This document shows, one piece after another, positions 26,753 to 35,603 of a stretch of DNA of 64,000 bases (within the stretch, counting starts at the first letter, position 1; every line of letters starts with the position of its first letter). The notes under the pieces were generated by a model. The model saw nothing but the letters and a program-made list of their open reading frames with translations, was not told where the DNA came from and searched no databases. Location: assembly GCA_964512145.1 (NCBI GenBank), contig CAZEIM010000010.1:1-64000 (forward strand). Direction: 5' to 3'. A program made the translations under genes and the position numbers. The DNA comes from CAYOHR01 sp964512145 (GTDB lineage: Bacteria; Bacteroidota; Bacteroidia; Flavobacteriales_G; JALEGO01).

Positions 26753-27916
26753 CTAAGGTTTTGAAGCAGAGGAATACATGCTTGAGGGAGTATGTTCTTG
26801 TAAAAACTCTAAGTGCATGTCATAATACAAAGGTAATCGAACCAATACATCCGAAAATCTGTCGGCATTGGGTAAGTTAGGTATATGGGTGTAATTGGCA
26901 ATGTAATAGGGCGATGTATGCAACGACAAGTAATGAAATACACAATGTATGTTTTTTTGATTCATTTCCTCTATAAATTGGGTCCTGTGTTCAATGTTTT
27001 TACAGAGCAAATAAAACATATGATAGTTGTTGGTGGCATAATTGGGAACATAAGGCAGTATGTATTCCGAGTCTTTAAATATCGTATACCATGTAAACCA
27101 GTGTTGTTTTCTTTTTTGTTGAATATCCTGCAAATTTTCTAATTGTGCGTATAAAAAGGCTGCGGTTAACTCAGAAGGCAAAAAAGAAGAACCTATATCC
27201 ATCCAGCCGTATTTATTAACTTCTCCTCTAAAAAACTGTGAACGATTTGTTCCTTTTTCCCAAATAATTTCACTTCGGGTAAAAAAGTCTTCGTGGTTTA
27301 TGGCCAACATACCTCCTTCGCCCGATTGTATGTTTTTAGTTTCATGAAATGAAAATGCTCCTAAGTGACCAATGCTCCCTAAAGGTTTTTGGGTGCCATC
27401 CGAAAAAGTGTAATAACTATCTAAGGCTTGAGCCGCATCTTCTACTACCCAAATATTATACGTTTTGGCTAGTTTCATAATTTTCTCCATATTACAGGCA
27501 ACTCCTGCGTAGTGAACGGGTACTATAACTTTAGTTTTAGGAGTAATTAAGGCTTCAATAGAATCCTCATCCATATTAGGATGATCTTTTTTACTGTCGC
27601 AAAATACTATGCGTGCACCTCGCAAAATAAAGGCATTTACGGTTGAAACAAAGGTGTATGAAGGGGCAATGACTTCGTCACCGGGTTGGATATTGCATAA
27701 TATGGCGGCCATTTCTAAGGCATCGGTACAACTGGTGGTAAGCAACACCTTTTTAAATCCATAGGTTTGGGTAAAAAAACTATGACATAACTTTGTGTAT
27801 TTTCCGTTTCCCGAAAGTTTTTTTTCTTTTACGGCATCATATACGTATTCTATTTCTTTGCCGGTTAAATGAGGTATGTTAAAACCTACTCGATTGGGTT
27901 GTATTGGTATAAACAT
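26753..27916 (-). CDS. rffA: dTDP-4-amino-4,6-dideoxygalactose transaminase-like (WecE/RffA)
   Basis: PLP-dependent sugar aminotransferase of the DegT/DnrJ/EryC1 family, 387 residues. The start ATG 27916 gives FIPIQPNRVGFNIPHLTGKE; a longer TTG start adds two residues. Visible sites: SCTDALEMAA, GDEVIAPSYTFVST, VVEDAAQALDS, and the Schiff-base lysine in FHETKNIQSGEGG. WecE/RffA makes dTDP-Fuc4N from dTDP-4-keto-6-deoxyglucose, so a 4-amino deoxysugar is likely in the surface glycan. The partner rml genes are not in the window. Confidence 0.85.
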   Translation of the reverse strand: MFIPIQPNRVGFNIPHLTGKEIEYVYDAVKEKKLSGNGKYTKLCHSFFTQTYGFKKVLLTTSCTDALEMAAILCNIQPGDEVIAPSYTFVSTVNAFILRGARIVFCDSKKDHPNMDEDSIEALITPKTKVIVPVHYAGVACNMEKIMKLAKTYNIWVVEDAAQALDSYYTFSDGTQKPLGSIGHLGAFSFHETKNIQSGEGGMLAINHEDFFTRSEIIWEKGTNRSQFFRGEVNKYGWMDIGSSFLPSELTAAFLYAQLENLQDIQQKRKQHWFTWYTIFKDSEYILPYVPNYATNNYHMFYLLCKNIEHRTQFIEEMNQKNIHCVFHYLSLHTSPYYIANYTHIPNLPNADRFSDVLVRLPLYYDMHLEFLQEHTPSSMYSSASKP

Positions 27917-27982
27917 ATACAAATATATATGTTTTGAATTTAATATTTTTTATAAATAAATAATTATAACATTACAATTAAT

Positions 27983-29638
27983 TTATTGAACATGTTTATA
28001 AACATTAAAAGCATAAACGGAGTTAGAATATTTTTTTACCCATAAAAAATTTTCATGCATTAAAAATTTGTTTTTATTGGTTTGACTGTTATACAAATTG
28101 GCTTTACTTTTTTCTATATAATACATTTGAAATTGTGCAGTATCTATTTCTGATTTTATGTGTGTAGTATCTTTTGTTTTAAAATCGTAAGGATTAAATA
28201 ATGGAACGCTGTTGTTGTAAAACGAATAAGCATGAGAAAAGTCTCCTATGATAAGCATTTTTTTATGTTTTTCGATAGAATTTAATTCTGTTAAAAAATC
28301 TTTATGAAAAAATTCAGCCTCAATAAATTGATTTTTTAAGGTAAACATGATACCTATGGATATTGAAATAATGAATATATTTTTTGGTTTATTCTGAACC
28401 AAAAAATAAGTTCCCATACTCATAAGTAATATGTATAGTATATTGTAGATTGATTTATTTTTTATATAAGTATACCCATAGTTAAACCCAGACCAAAATT
28501 CAAAAGACGAGGTAACTTTGTGTATATACCAAGATAAAAGCATAAAAGCTATAAATAATAATAATTTTAAATATATTGGGAGTTTAATGTTTAATTCCCA
28601 CAGATAAGGTAATAATATTATAAAAAACGGAAATAAAACTACCCATTTTTTAAATGGGTAGCTCACCACAAAAAAACCTTGTATATAAGCGCATAAAAAT
28701 ATGCAGGCCGTAAATAATAGGTAATAATTTTTACTTTTTTTAAATATCAACTCATATAATAATAGGATGATTAATAACAGGTAAAAAACATTGTAGCGAA
28801 TTAAGTTGGTGTAAACCATTTGAAAAATACTTTCAATAAAGTGTTTAACTGAAAACGGATTAGAAATTGATTCATCACGAACTTCTCGAAATGATGTATA
28901 ATAAGATATGTATTCTTGTATGTTGGAGTTTAATACATGCAGTAACACATAAAAAATAAGGAAGGCGATTATACTTCCTAACAAAAATGAAGCAATCGGT
29001 TTGGTGCTTTTTGTATTAAAACTTAAAAAAAGAATAAAAAAGAAATATCCAAACGGTAAAAAGATATTATACGGATAAATTAATACTACAATTAATAAAC
29101 TAATGCATGAGGCTATGGCAATATTTATGGCTGAAGTAAATTTTTTTGTAGCAAAAAATAAGAATGTTACAATACCGAAAATGGAGTACATATGAGGATT
29201 AAGCACTTTACTAATGGCTAAAAAATAATAGTCTGTAAACATCCAAACGATGGAAGCCAGTAAAAACCAAAAATTATGATTCATATTTTTTAAAATTAGA
29301 AATAGACCAAAAATGCTTAGTATAGATAAACATACTACTCCAAAACGCAAGCCTATGTAATTATATCCGAATAAAAAAACACCCATTTTTATTAACGGAT
29401 AGGAAATGGATAATACAATCTCTTTTTTATCATGTTTAATTTGGCTTGAATGAAAATCGCGTTTATTATCTTTTAAAAAATCGTTTAATGGCCATAAACC
29501 GTTGTAATATGGCTCATCTGTTTGCGATAAACCTACCTGATTAAATGAAGGTATATCTTGTTCAATGTTTATAAACCTAGTAGCTGAAAAAATAATAAAT
29601 ACTAAAAAAATAATTCTATTTTGATTTTTTTTTGTCAA
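27983..29638 (-). CDS. Polytopic membrane protein, GT39/ArnT-like
   Basis: 551 residues with about eleven hydrophobic segments and a soluble C-terminal stretch from ~450. The first periplasmic loop contains SQTDEPYYNGLWPLNDF, comparable to the acidic catalytic loop of GT-C glycosyltransferases of the GT39/ArnT type that use lipid-linked sugars. The exact family cannot be settled by eye. Start TTG at 29638, with a promoter box just upstream. It lies between the aminotransferase and the divergent methyltransferase in the glycan locus. Confidence 0.65.
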   Translation of the reverse strand: MTKKNQNRIIFLVFIIFSATRFINIEQDIPSFNQVGLSQTDEPYYNGLWPLNDFLKDNKRDFHSSQIKHDKKEIVLSISYPLIKMGVFLFGYNYIGLRFGVVCLSILSIFGLFLILKNMNHNFWFLLASIVWMFTDYYFLAISKVLNPHMYSIFGIVTFLFFATKKFTSAINIAIASCISLLIVVLIYPYNIFLPFGYFFFILFLSFNTKSTKPIASFLLGSIIAFLIFYVLLHVLNSNIQEYISYYTSFREVRDESISNPFSVKHFIESIFQMVYTNLIRYNVFYLLLIILLLYELIFKKSKNYYLLFTACIFLCAYIQGFFVVSYPFKKWVVLFPFFIILLPYLWELNIKLPIYLKLLLFIAFMLLSWYIHKVTSSFEFWSGFNYGYTYIKNKSIYNILYILLMSMGTYFLVQNKPKNIFIISISIGIMFTLKNQFIEAEFFHKDFLTELNSIEKHKKMLIIGDFSHAYSFYNNSVPLFNPYDFKTKDTTHIKSEIDTAQFQMYYIEKSKANLYNSQTNKNKFLMHENFLWVKKYSNSVYAFNVYKHVQ

Positions 29639-29661
29639 TTGATAGCTTAATTTATTAAACC

Positions 29662-29669
29662 CAAAAATA
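29662..29669 (-). promoter_or_regulatory. Bacteroidota-type -7 box upstream of the GT39-like gene
   Basis: On the minus strand TATTTTTG fits TAnnTTTG and would place the transcript start about 15 nt before TTG 29638. A -33 box is not clear. Confidence 0.4.
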
Positions 29670-29753
29670 TATTTTAACTTTTAATTTACTTATACAAAGA
29701 AAAAATATATCATATATTTTAGTGCATATTTATTTAGATTTATCTTCGTAATT

Positions 29754-30498
29754 ATGAATATAAACTATTCAAAAAGTATGGGAGTACGAGCCTTGCGTTT
29801 GCAAGATCAAGCCCCTAATTGTAATATATATTAATACTCGGATATATACTTTGCAAGAAATTTGTGCCGGTAAAAAGGTGGTGGATATTGGTTGTGGTTA
29901 TGGAAAAAATAAAGCCCTCGTTGAGAATGTTGGAGGCGAATGGATTGGTGTAGAGCCATTTGAGGGAGGTGCACATACCGTTGTTGCCGATGCTGAAAAT
30001 TTACCTTTTACTGAAAACACGTTTGATGTAGCTATTATGGATGCTGTGTTGGAGCATATACCGAATGTGTCTAATGCATTTAGTGAGGTGTCTCGAGTGT
30101 TAAAACCGGGCGGAGTATTTGTTGGATACTCAGCCTTTATGGAGTGTTTTTATGAAATTTCTTATTCTCACTTGTCTTTTAAAGCATTAGAGCATTTTGC
30201 AACGATAAACCATATGACTCTAAAAAAAATTGCCGGAGGTACGTATTTTGGTATTGATTATCATTTAAGTGTATTGTTATATCCATTACCTTTTGGTATG
30301 GTAAGAAAAATAATTGCTTTTTGCATTCGTGTTCTCATTCGGTTTAAATCGTATGGCGCATATTTGGGTCTAAGAATAAAAAGAAGACTTTCGCATTTAG
30401 AGGCTTTAAAGCAAGCTGTTTTATATTATAAGGTTGAATGTTTACGACAATCCAATGGATTTCAATTTTATATTGTTAAAAATGAGATAACAATCTAA
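29754..30498 (+). pseudogene. SAM-dependent methyltransferase, frameshifted near the 5' end
   Basis: The main frame (from TTG 29851, 215 residues) is a class I methyltransferase: KKVVDIGCGYG is motif I, then WIGVEPFEGG, and LPFTENTFDVAIMDAVLEHI. That start removes the usual lead-in helix. A second frame from ATG 29754 encodes MNINYSKSMGVRALRLQD and stops at 29832-29834, and the main frame is open back to 29764 and reads NTRIYTLQEICAG just before motif I. Joining them at the AT run near 29823-29832 gives a natural N-terminus. The gene is therefore split by an AT-repeat slip or a sequencing error. If intact it would methylate a sugar or lipid in the glycan locus. Confidence 0.65.
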
Positions 30499-31527
30499 TC
30501 AAGTTAGTTTACAAGTGGGTGTTAATTCAACTCCAATTCCATTTTTATGATGTAAACAAAGTTTTCCATGTAAAAAGGTTGTTCCAAGCGCTAAATCTTC
30601 TTGTAATAATAAAGCCCCATCGGCATCTAAATAATCTGCCAATCCGGCCAAATGACTCATGGCCGAAATTCCAATACTAGATTCGGTCATGCATCCCAAC
30701 ATAATTTTTAGGTTTAGTTTTTTGGCTTCTTTAATAATCAATAAAGCAGGGGTTATGCCACCACATTTAGAAATTTTAATATTGATGCCGTTAAAATAGG
30801 TCGCACATGCTCCTAAATCTTGTATGGTTTGAAAACTTTCATCTGCTATAAAACTGGTTGGTAGATTATTTTTTATGGACAACATATCATGGTTATATTG
30901 TACGGGTAAGGGCTGCTCTATAAACTCAATGGATTTGTGATTAAGTATATGTTTGTTTTTAATAATCGTTTCTTTTGTCCATCCGGTATTGGCATCAATT
31001 CGAATAAAAGCCTGGGTATCTTTAAGTATTTCAGGAATAAAGTGAATGTCGGTGGGTTGTGTGAGTTTAATTTTATAAACCGGCCAGGGAGTATTTTGTA
31101 TCTCTTTTTTAATATTTTGTATAGTATCATATCCAATCGTAAAATTGGTTATTTTATCGGTAGGATTGGGTACATGTAATGCTTTATATAAGGGCAATTC
31201 GTTTTTTTTAGCGTACCAATCGTAAGCAGCTATATTTAAAGCACTTTCTAAAAAAGGTATATCCGGGATATCTTGATGTATTTGATGCCATAATTCATCC
31301 GGGGTATTCCAAACATATTGTTCCCAGCGCGATTTAAATTGGGTTAAGGTTTTTTCGAATAATTCGGTGCTTACATGATAATAGCTTATGGCAGGAGCTT
31401 CACCATAACCGGTTATTCCATCTTTGGTTATGGATACAATGGTAGTGGGCTGATGAGTTCTTGAACTGTGTTGTATGACAAAAGGTTTTTTAAGAGGTAA
31501 GCTGTATGATTTAAAGGATAAAAACAT
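30499..31527 (-). CDS. Dipeptide epimerase (L-Ala-D/L-Glu epimerase type)
   Basis: Enolase-superfamily protein of 342 residues. The N-terminal capping domain holds VIQHSSRTHQPTTIV. The barrel has the general-base lysine pair in YKIKLTQP, metal ligands in FIRIDANTGW (Asp), EFIEQPLP (Glu) and FIADESFQ (Asp), and the second lysine in INIKISKCGG. This layout fits the L-Ala-D/L-Glu epimerase branch used in murein peptide recycling. A related racemase or cycloisomerase is possible. It abuts the convergent methyltransferase stop with no gap. Confidence 0.8.
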   Translation of the reverse strand: MFLSFKSYSLPLKKPFVIQHSSRTHQPTTIVSITKDGITGYGEAPAISYYHVSTELFEKTLTQFKSRWEQYVWNTPDELWHQIHQDIPDIPFLESALNIAAYDWYAKKNELPLYKALHVPNPTDKITNFTIGYDTIQNIKKEIQNTPWPVYKIKLTQPTDIHFIPEILKDTQAFIRIDANTGWTKETIIKNKHILNHKSIEFIEQPLPVQYNHDMLSIKNNLPTSFIADESFQTIQDLGACATYFNGINIKISKCGGITPALLIIKEAKKLNLKIMLGCMTESSIGISAMSHLAGLADYLDADGALLLQEDLALGTTFLHGKLCLHHKNGIGVELTPTCKLT

Positions 31528-31548
31528 GATTTTTTTTATTTAGTGTTC

Positions 31549-32682
31549 ATGAAAAATTATTACGAAAAATATGTAATTAGTTTTATCATTGTATTCAATT
31601 TTTTACTTTTTACAAATATTTTGAGCAGAAATTTTGGACTTGATATTATTCGATCACTATCTATTTGGATGGTACTTCTGCAACATGGAGGATATAATAT
31701 CCCAGGTTTAAGACCATTAACGTTAGGAGGAATTGGTGTAGAGTTTTTTTTTGTATTAAGTGGCTTTTTAATTGGAGGTATATTATTTAAAGAAATCAAT
31801 AAAAATAATACATTATCAGATACTTTGAAAAATTTTTGGATAAGAAGATGGTTTAGGATTTTACCCTTGTATTACTTAATGCTATTAATAACTTATTTAT
31901 TTTATGATAATAGTATTGGCTGGAATATACTATACTATATCTTTTTTTTACAAAATAATTTTTATGGAATAGATTTTATGGGCGTTTCTTGGAGTTTAGT
32001 AATTGAAGAATGGTTTTATTTAATAAGCCCATTTTATTTGTTTTACGTTTTAAGGCATATTAAATCTCATAAACACGTGATGATGTATTTAATTATTTTT
32101 ATTTTATTTATCATATTTTTTAGGGTAATTTATGTGTTGGTTAAAAACCCTCCTTATTCTGGAATTAATGGGAATTTTCCCTTTAGATTTGATTCTTTAT
32201 TCATTGGGGTATTGCTTTCATATTTAAGGTATAGTAATTCTAAATTATATTATTTTTCACAACAAAGAGTCGTATTTTATTTAGGCTGTATATTTCTATT
32301 TTTATACACATTTTATTATTGGAATACAGCAAATCCAGTTTTTTTAGTAAATGAAAATCGGTTTATTAAGATTTTTGGATTTTTTATTTTACCATTTTCT
32401 ATTGGACTTATTCTTCCATATATAGAAAGTATAAAATTTTCTACAGAAAATATATTTAGGAAATATTTTTATTTACTAATTACTTGGACTAGCTTATTAA
32501 CTTATTCTATTTATTTAATACATCCATTTGTTTATAAATATTTTATTCATAAACAAAACTTTACAATACATGGACTTAATTTTATTGTTGCTATTTTAAT
32601 TGTTTATCTAATAAGTTATTTAGTATACAGGTTTTTTGAAAAACCTGTATTAAACTTACGTGAAAAATTATCTAAACCTTAG
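31549..32682 (+). CDS. Acyltransferase 3 family membrane protein (O-acyltransferase)
   Basis: 377 residues with about ten membrane segments. The family marks are LDIIRSLSIWMVLLQHGG (catalytic His), GVEFFFVLSGFLIGG, and the arginine-rich loop FWIRRWFRILPLYY; the end YRFFEKPVLN is also typical. It probably O-acetylates a surface sugar. I take ATG 31549 over GTG 31543. Its sequence is visibly more AT-rich than the flanking glycan genes, which may reflect separate acquisition. Confidence 0.85.
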   Translation: MKNYYEKYVISFIIVFNFLLFTNILSRNFGLDIIRSLSIWMVLLQHGGYNIPGLRPLTLGGIGVEFFFVLSGFLIGGILFKEINKNNTLSDTLKNFWIRRWFRILPLYYLMLLITYLFYDNSIGWNILYYIFFLQNNFYGIDFMGVSWSLVIEEWFYLISPFYLFYVLRHIKSHKHVMMYLIIFILFIIFFRVIYVLVKNPPYSGINGNFPFRFDSLFIGVLLSYLRYSNSKLYYFSQQRVVFYLGCIFLFLYTFYYWNTANPVFLVNENRFIKIFGFFILPFSIGLILPYIESIKFSTENIFRKYFYLLITWTSLLTYSIYLIHPFVYKYFIHKQNFTIHGLNFIVAILIVYLISYLVYRFFEKPVLNLREKLSKP

Positions 32683-32760
32683 TTTATATCATTAATTATC
32701 AATTAGATTTAAGAGCCAAGTTAAACGATTTACAGGCAATATTCATAGAGGATATGTGGT

Positions 32761-33597
32761 TTATTTAAGTACGTTACTTAATGCTAAAATGGGTTTTTGA
32801 ATTATGATGCCGGTATGTAAATGGAATTTTGACAACACATTTTTTAAAAGATCTTGATAGGTAAAAGCAATACTTCCCACAAAGTGAACGGGATATTTTT
32901 GAGCATTGGGTATTTTTATGATGTGTTGTTGTACAAATTCTGTAAAACCCTCATGTAAAAGTTGCTGAGTATATTCCTCGTGCAAAAATTCGGATAACGG
33001 TTTAGCCATAGAGGCTAAAAATTTATTGGCACCGGGTGTATTATATACTTTTTCTAAAATCGATTCTTTGGTAAATCCATGTTGTTTGTAAAATGCATGT
33101 ATGTTGGGAGGCAAGACTTTGTTTATGAAATCACGGGCAATTTTTTTTCCAAAATAAGAGCCACTTCCTTCATCCCCTAAAACATACCCTAATGCATGTG
33201 TATGAGAAATAATGGAAGTTCCATCAAACATAACACAGTTTGAGCCGGTTCCTAAAATACAAGATATACCCGGTTTATGTTGACAGGTAGCATAAACAGC
33301 ACCGGCAATATCATGATCTACTTTTATGAAAGCATTAGGGAACATTTGCTTAAGTGCGTTTTCTACTATAGCATTTCGATGTTCCGAAGAACATCCTGCG
33401 CCAAAATATCGAATTTGTTGAATTTTATTTTTATTGTGTTGAAGTACTTCGTTGCTTAGAATATGTTCCAATATATACGAAGTTGAATGAAAAAACGGAT
33501 TAAAGCCGTTGGTTTCAGTATATATTATTTCATTGGATATATTTTCTACTAAAGCCCAATCTGTTTTCGTAGAACCACTATCGGCAATTAACAACAT
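32761..33597 (-). CDS. BadF/BadG/BcrA/BcrD-family ATPase, N-acetylglucosamine-kinase-like
   Basis: 278 residues of the ASKHA fold. DSGSTKTDWALVE at the start is the phosphate-1 loop; ILGTGSNCVMFDG is phosphate-2; LGYVLGDEGSGSYFGKK and the adenosine motif VHFVGSIAF follow. Within this family, members of this length usually resemble N-acetylglucosamine kinase. It follows the BtuG-like gene by 6 nt, so it may be carried on the B12 transcript, though a function in amino-sugar recycling is more likely than one in B12. Confidence 0.8.
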   Translation of the reverse strand: MLLIADSGSTKTDWALVENISNEIIYTETNGFNPFFHSTSYILEHILSNEVLQHNKNKIQQIRYFGAGCSSEHRNAIVENALKQMFPNAFIKVDHDIAGAVYATCQHKPGISCILGTGSNCVMFDGTSIISHTHALGYVLGDEGSGSYFGKKIARDFINKVLPPNIHAFYKQHGFTKESILEKVYNTPGANKFLASMAKPLSEFLHEEYTQQLLHEGFTEFVQQHIIKIPNAQKYPVHFVGSIAFTYQDLLKNVLSKFHLHTGIIIQKPILALSNVLK

Positions 33598-33603
33598 TTT
33601 TTT

Positions 33604-34650
33604 TCAGAAAAATACAAAATCTGTTGAAATTATCCCTGCTTTAAACTCGGTAATTTTTTTAAAATCTTCCTGATAAATTTCAATGGTTGATTTTTGCACA
33701 TAGTCGTGTACATCGGCTATAAAAAATAAGTTTTTATCGGGGTGTATAGCTAAGCCATAAAAATTTTTTTCACTTCCCGAAATAATCATTTCCGGTTCTG
33801 TTGATGTAGTGACCAAGTTGAGTTTATATACATTTTTTTGAAGATAATACAGGTGTTTTTTATTTTTATCCATCGTTAATTTAGAGGCATAAACCGAGTT
33901 GCTTACAGGAATTTGCAGTACAGTTTTTTGTTCACTGGGAGAGATTTTACAAATTCCCCCCGGCTCGTTAAGAGCAGCATCTCCGGCACAAAGTACCCAA
34001 ATATTGTTTTGGCTGTCTATTTGTAAGCTATTGGCTCCATACGCTACTTCAATACTATCCGTTATTTTGTCGTTGTTTATGTCTATCACATAAACATATT
34101 TTTGATGTTTATTGGTTATATAAGCTTCGTTGTTCAAAAGTACCATTTGTTCTGTCCAACCCGTACAGGATATTTTTTGAATAATTTGTTGGTTTTGTAA
34201 GTCTACAACCCAAATTCCATGAGCATATAAATCGCTTACGTAGGCTTTTTGGTCATTAATTTTTAAAAAATAACGAGGAGAAGTAAATCCTGTAAGGGTG
34301 TATATATGTTTACCGGTATTGGTTTCTATGACTTCAATTTTTTGAGCGTTATTTACAATAAGGTATGTATTATTTCCATCCACATAGGCGCTTTGTAATA
34401 CATCACCCAAGTGTTTTTGGTTCATAAAATGATAATAATTATCGGTTATTTCACCGGTATTCATGTTGTATAAGGTTACATCGGCATTATTCCACTGAAA
34501 ATTACCTTCATTTAATACATACAGATTTTGATGCATTAACGTATCGGAGCCTGGAATTTTTATTTTTTGCTCCGGAACCGGCTCTTTTTTACAAGAGAAC
34601 GTTAATAAGATGCTTAATACTATGAAGGGTATATAATGAGTTTTTGACAT
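33604..34650 (-). CDS. BtuG-like surface lipoprotein (DUF5074/YncE beta-propeller)
   Basis: 348 residues. A lipoprotein signal ends in LLTFSC, with Cys20 as the lipidated residue. After LYVLNEGNFQWNNADVTLY (the DUF5074 opening) comes a YncE-type propeller with repeated VxVIDxxxxxI blades such as KIEVIETNTGKHIY and YVYVIDINNDKI. BtuG of Bacteroides thetaiotaomicron has this architecture and binds B12 on the cell surface beside its BtuB receptor. Position in a B12-riboswitch operon with a receptor supports the same role here. Its start overlaps the upstream gene by 31 nt. Confidence 0.8.
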   Translation of the reverse strand: MSKTHYIPFIVLSILLTFSCKKEPVPEQKIKIPGSDTLMHQNLYVLNEGNFQWNNADVTLYNMNTGEITDNYYHFMNQKHLGDVLQSAYVDGNNTYLIVNNAQKIEVIETNTGKHIYTLTGFTSPRYFLKINDQKAYVSDLYAHGIWVVDLQNQQIIQKISCTGWTEQMVLLNNEAYITNKHQKYVYVIDINNDKITDSIEVAYGANSLQIDSQNNIWVLCAGDAALNEPGGICKISPSEQKTVLQIPVSNSVYASKLTMDKNKKHLYYLQKNVYKLNLVTTSTEPEMIISGSEKNFYGLAIHPDKNLFFIADVHDYVQKSTIEIYQEDFKKITEFKAGIISTDFVFF

Positions 34651-35603
34651 AATAATGTTGAATGATCAAGTTTTACATAAAGCAGGTAAATTCCTGCTTG
34701 TAAGTGGTTTGGTAAATCTATAAATGATTCGGTAAAACCAGTGTTTTCGTATACGATGTTTCCTTGGGGATTATAAATTTGCACCTCTTGTAATAAATAT
34801 TTAGAAGCAATGTTTAATCTTTTTCCTGCATGAGCCGGATTAGGATAAACTATTGGGATTTCATATTCGGTATTTGTATAGATGTTTGTTTTAGCATGTA
34901 TTATTCCTATAGCATCTAAATCGAATCCTCCCGAAGGGAATGGGGTAGGGTAGGGATCGTTAATGTTAAACCCTTGTGCATCCACACTGGCAATTGATTC
35001 GTTTAAACTTCCTATAACATCTACAATTCTTACATGTGTAATATATTGGATATTTATATTTGCGCTGTCTTTTACATCTTCTAAATCGAAGGGAGTTCCA
35101 AAACCCGATCTGTATTTGCCTGCTAAATTGTGTATTTTTTGTGCATCTAAGGTGTCAAATGTGCCAATTTGAATGCTGGTATCAGTATTTGAATAAGCCG
35201 GAAAACGAACAAAATCTTTCCCATTAGAGCTTACTTCAACAAAAGCGAGTTCTAAAAATGAATCAGAAAAAGCATTTTCAAAGACTGCAAAATCAGGTCC
35301 CGGACCATTTTGTATAGGAAAATTAAATACACAGGTTATACGCCCCCCGTCTCCTAAACTTACTACTCCGTTTTCAAAAGGTTTTCCTGTAGCCGAAATT
35401 TCGTTTCCCACGCTTGTTAATCCTAATGAAGGGTTTGCAATATCTTGATAACCTCTTTCTAAAAAGCAAGATACAGCCCAGTCGATAAATATTGAGCTAT
35501 CTTTATGAATGGCCGTTGTACCCACATATCCGGCAGGAGGAGAATATTGCGAGAATATAACACAACTGTAAAATATAGAAATGCTTGTTAATACGAACTT
35601 CAT
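34620..35603 (-). CDS. Secreted cell-surface protein of a B12 locus, T9SS type A sorting domain
   Basis: 327 residues with a signal sequence (to ~18). The mature part has SLGDGGRITCVFNFPIQNG and GPDFAVFENAF, and VEVSSNGKDFVRFPAYSNTD, a conserved secreted domain I have seen beside cobalamin transport genes but for which no function is established. Residues ~250-327 (PIVYPNPAHAGKRLNIAS, ending QKLIIYPS) form a type A T9SS sorting domain, so it is exported by the T9SS and anchored outside. Overlaps at both ends (4 nt and 31 nt) show tight cotranscription. A cobamide-binding or accessory role is inference from context. Confidence 0.75.
   Translation of the reverse strand: MKFVLTSISIFYSCVIFSQYSPPAGYVGTTAIHKDSSIFIDWAVSCFLERGYQDIANPSLGLTSVGNEISATGKPFENGVVSLGDGGRITCVFNFPIQNGPGPDFAVFENAFSDSFLELAFVEVSSNGKDFVRFPAYSNTDTSIQIGTFDTLDAQKIHNLAGKYRSGFGTPFDLEDVKDSANINIQYITHVRIVDVIGSLNESIASVDAQGFNINDPYPTPFPSGGFDLDAIGIIHAKTNIYTNTEYEIPIVYPNPAHAGKRLNIASKYLLQEVQIYNPQGNIVYENTGFTESFIDLPNHLQAGIYLLYVKLDHSTLLCQKLIIYPS

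Noticed and set aside
32625..32650. Palindrome ATACAGGTTTTTT...AACCTGTAT resembling a terminator
   Set aside because: It lies inside the acyltransferase coding sequence over the conserved FEKPV segment and is not followed by a T run at a gene end.
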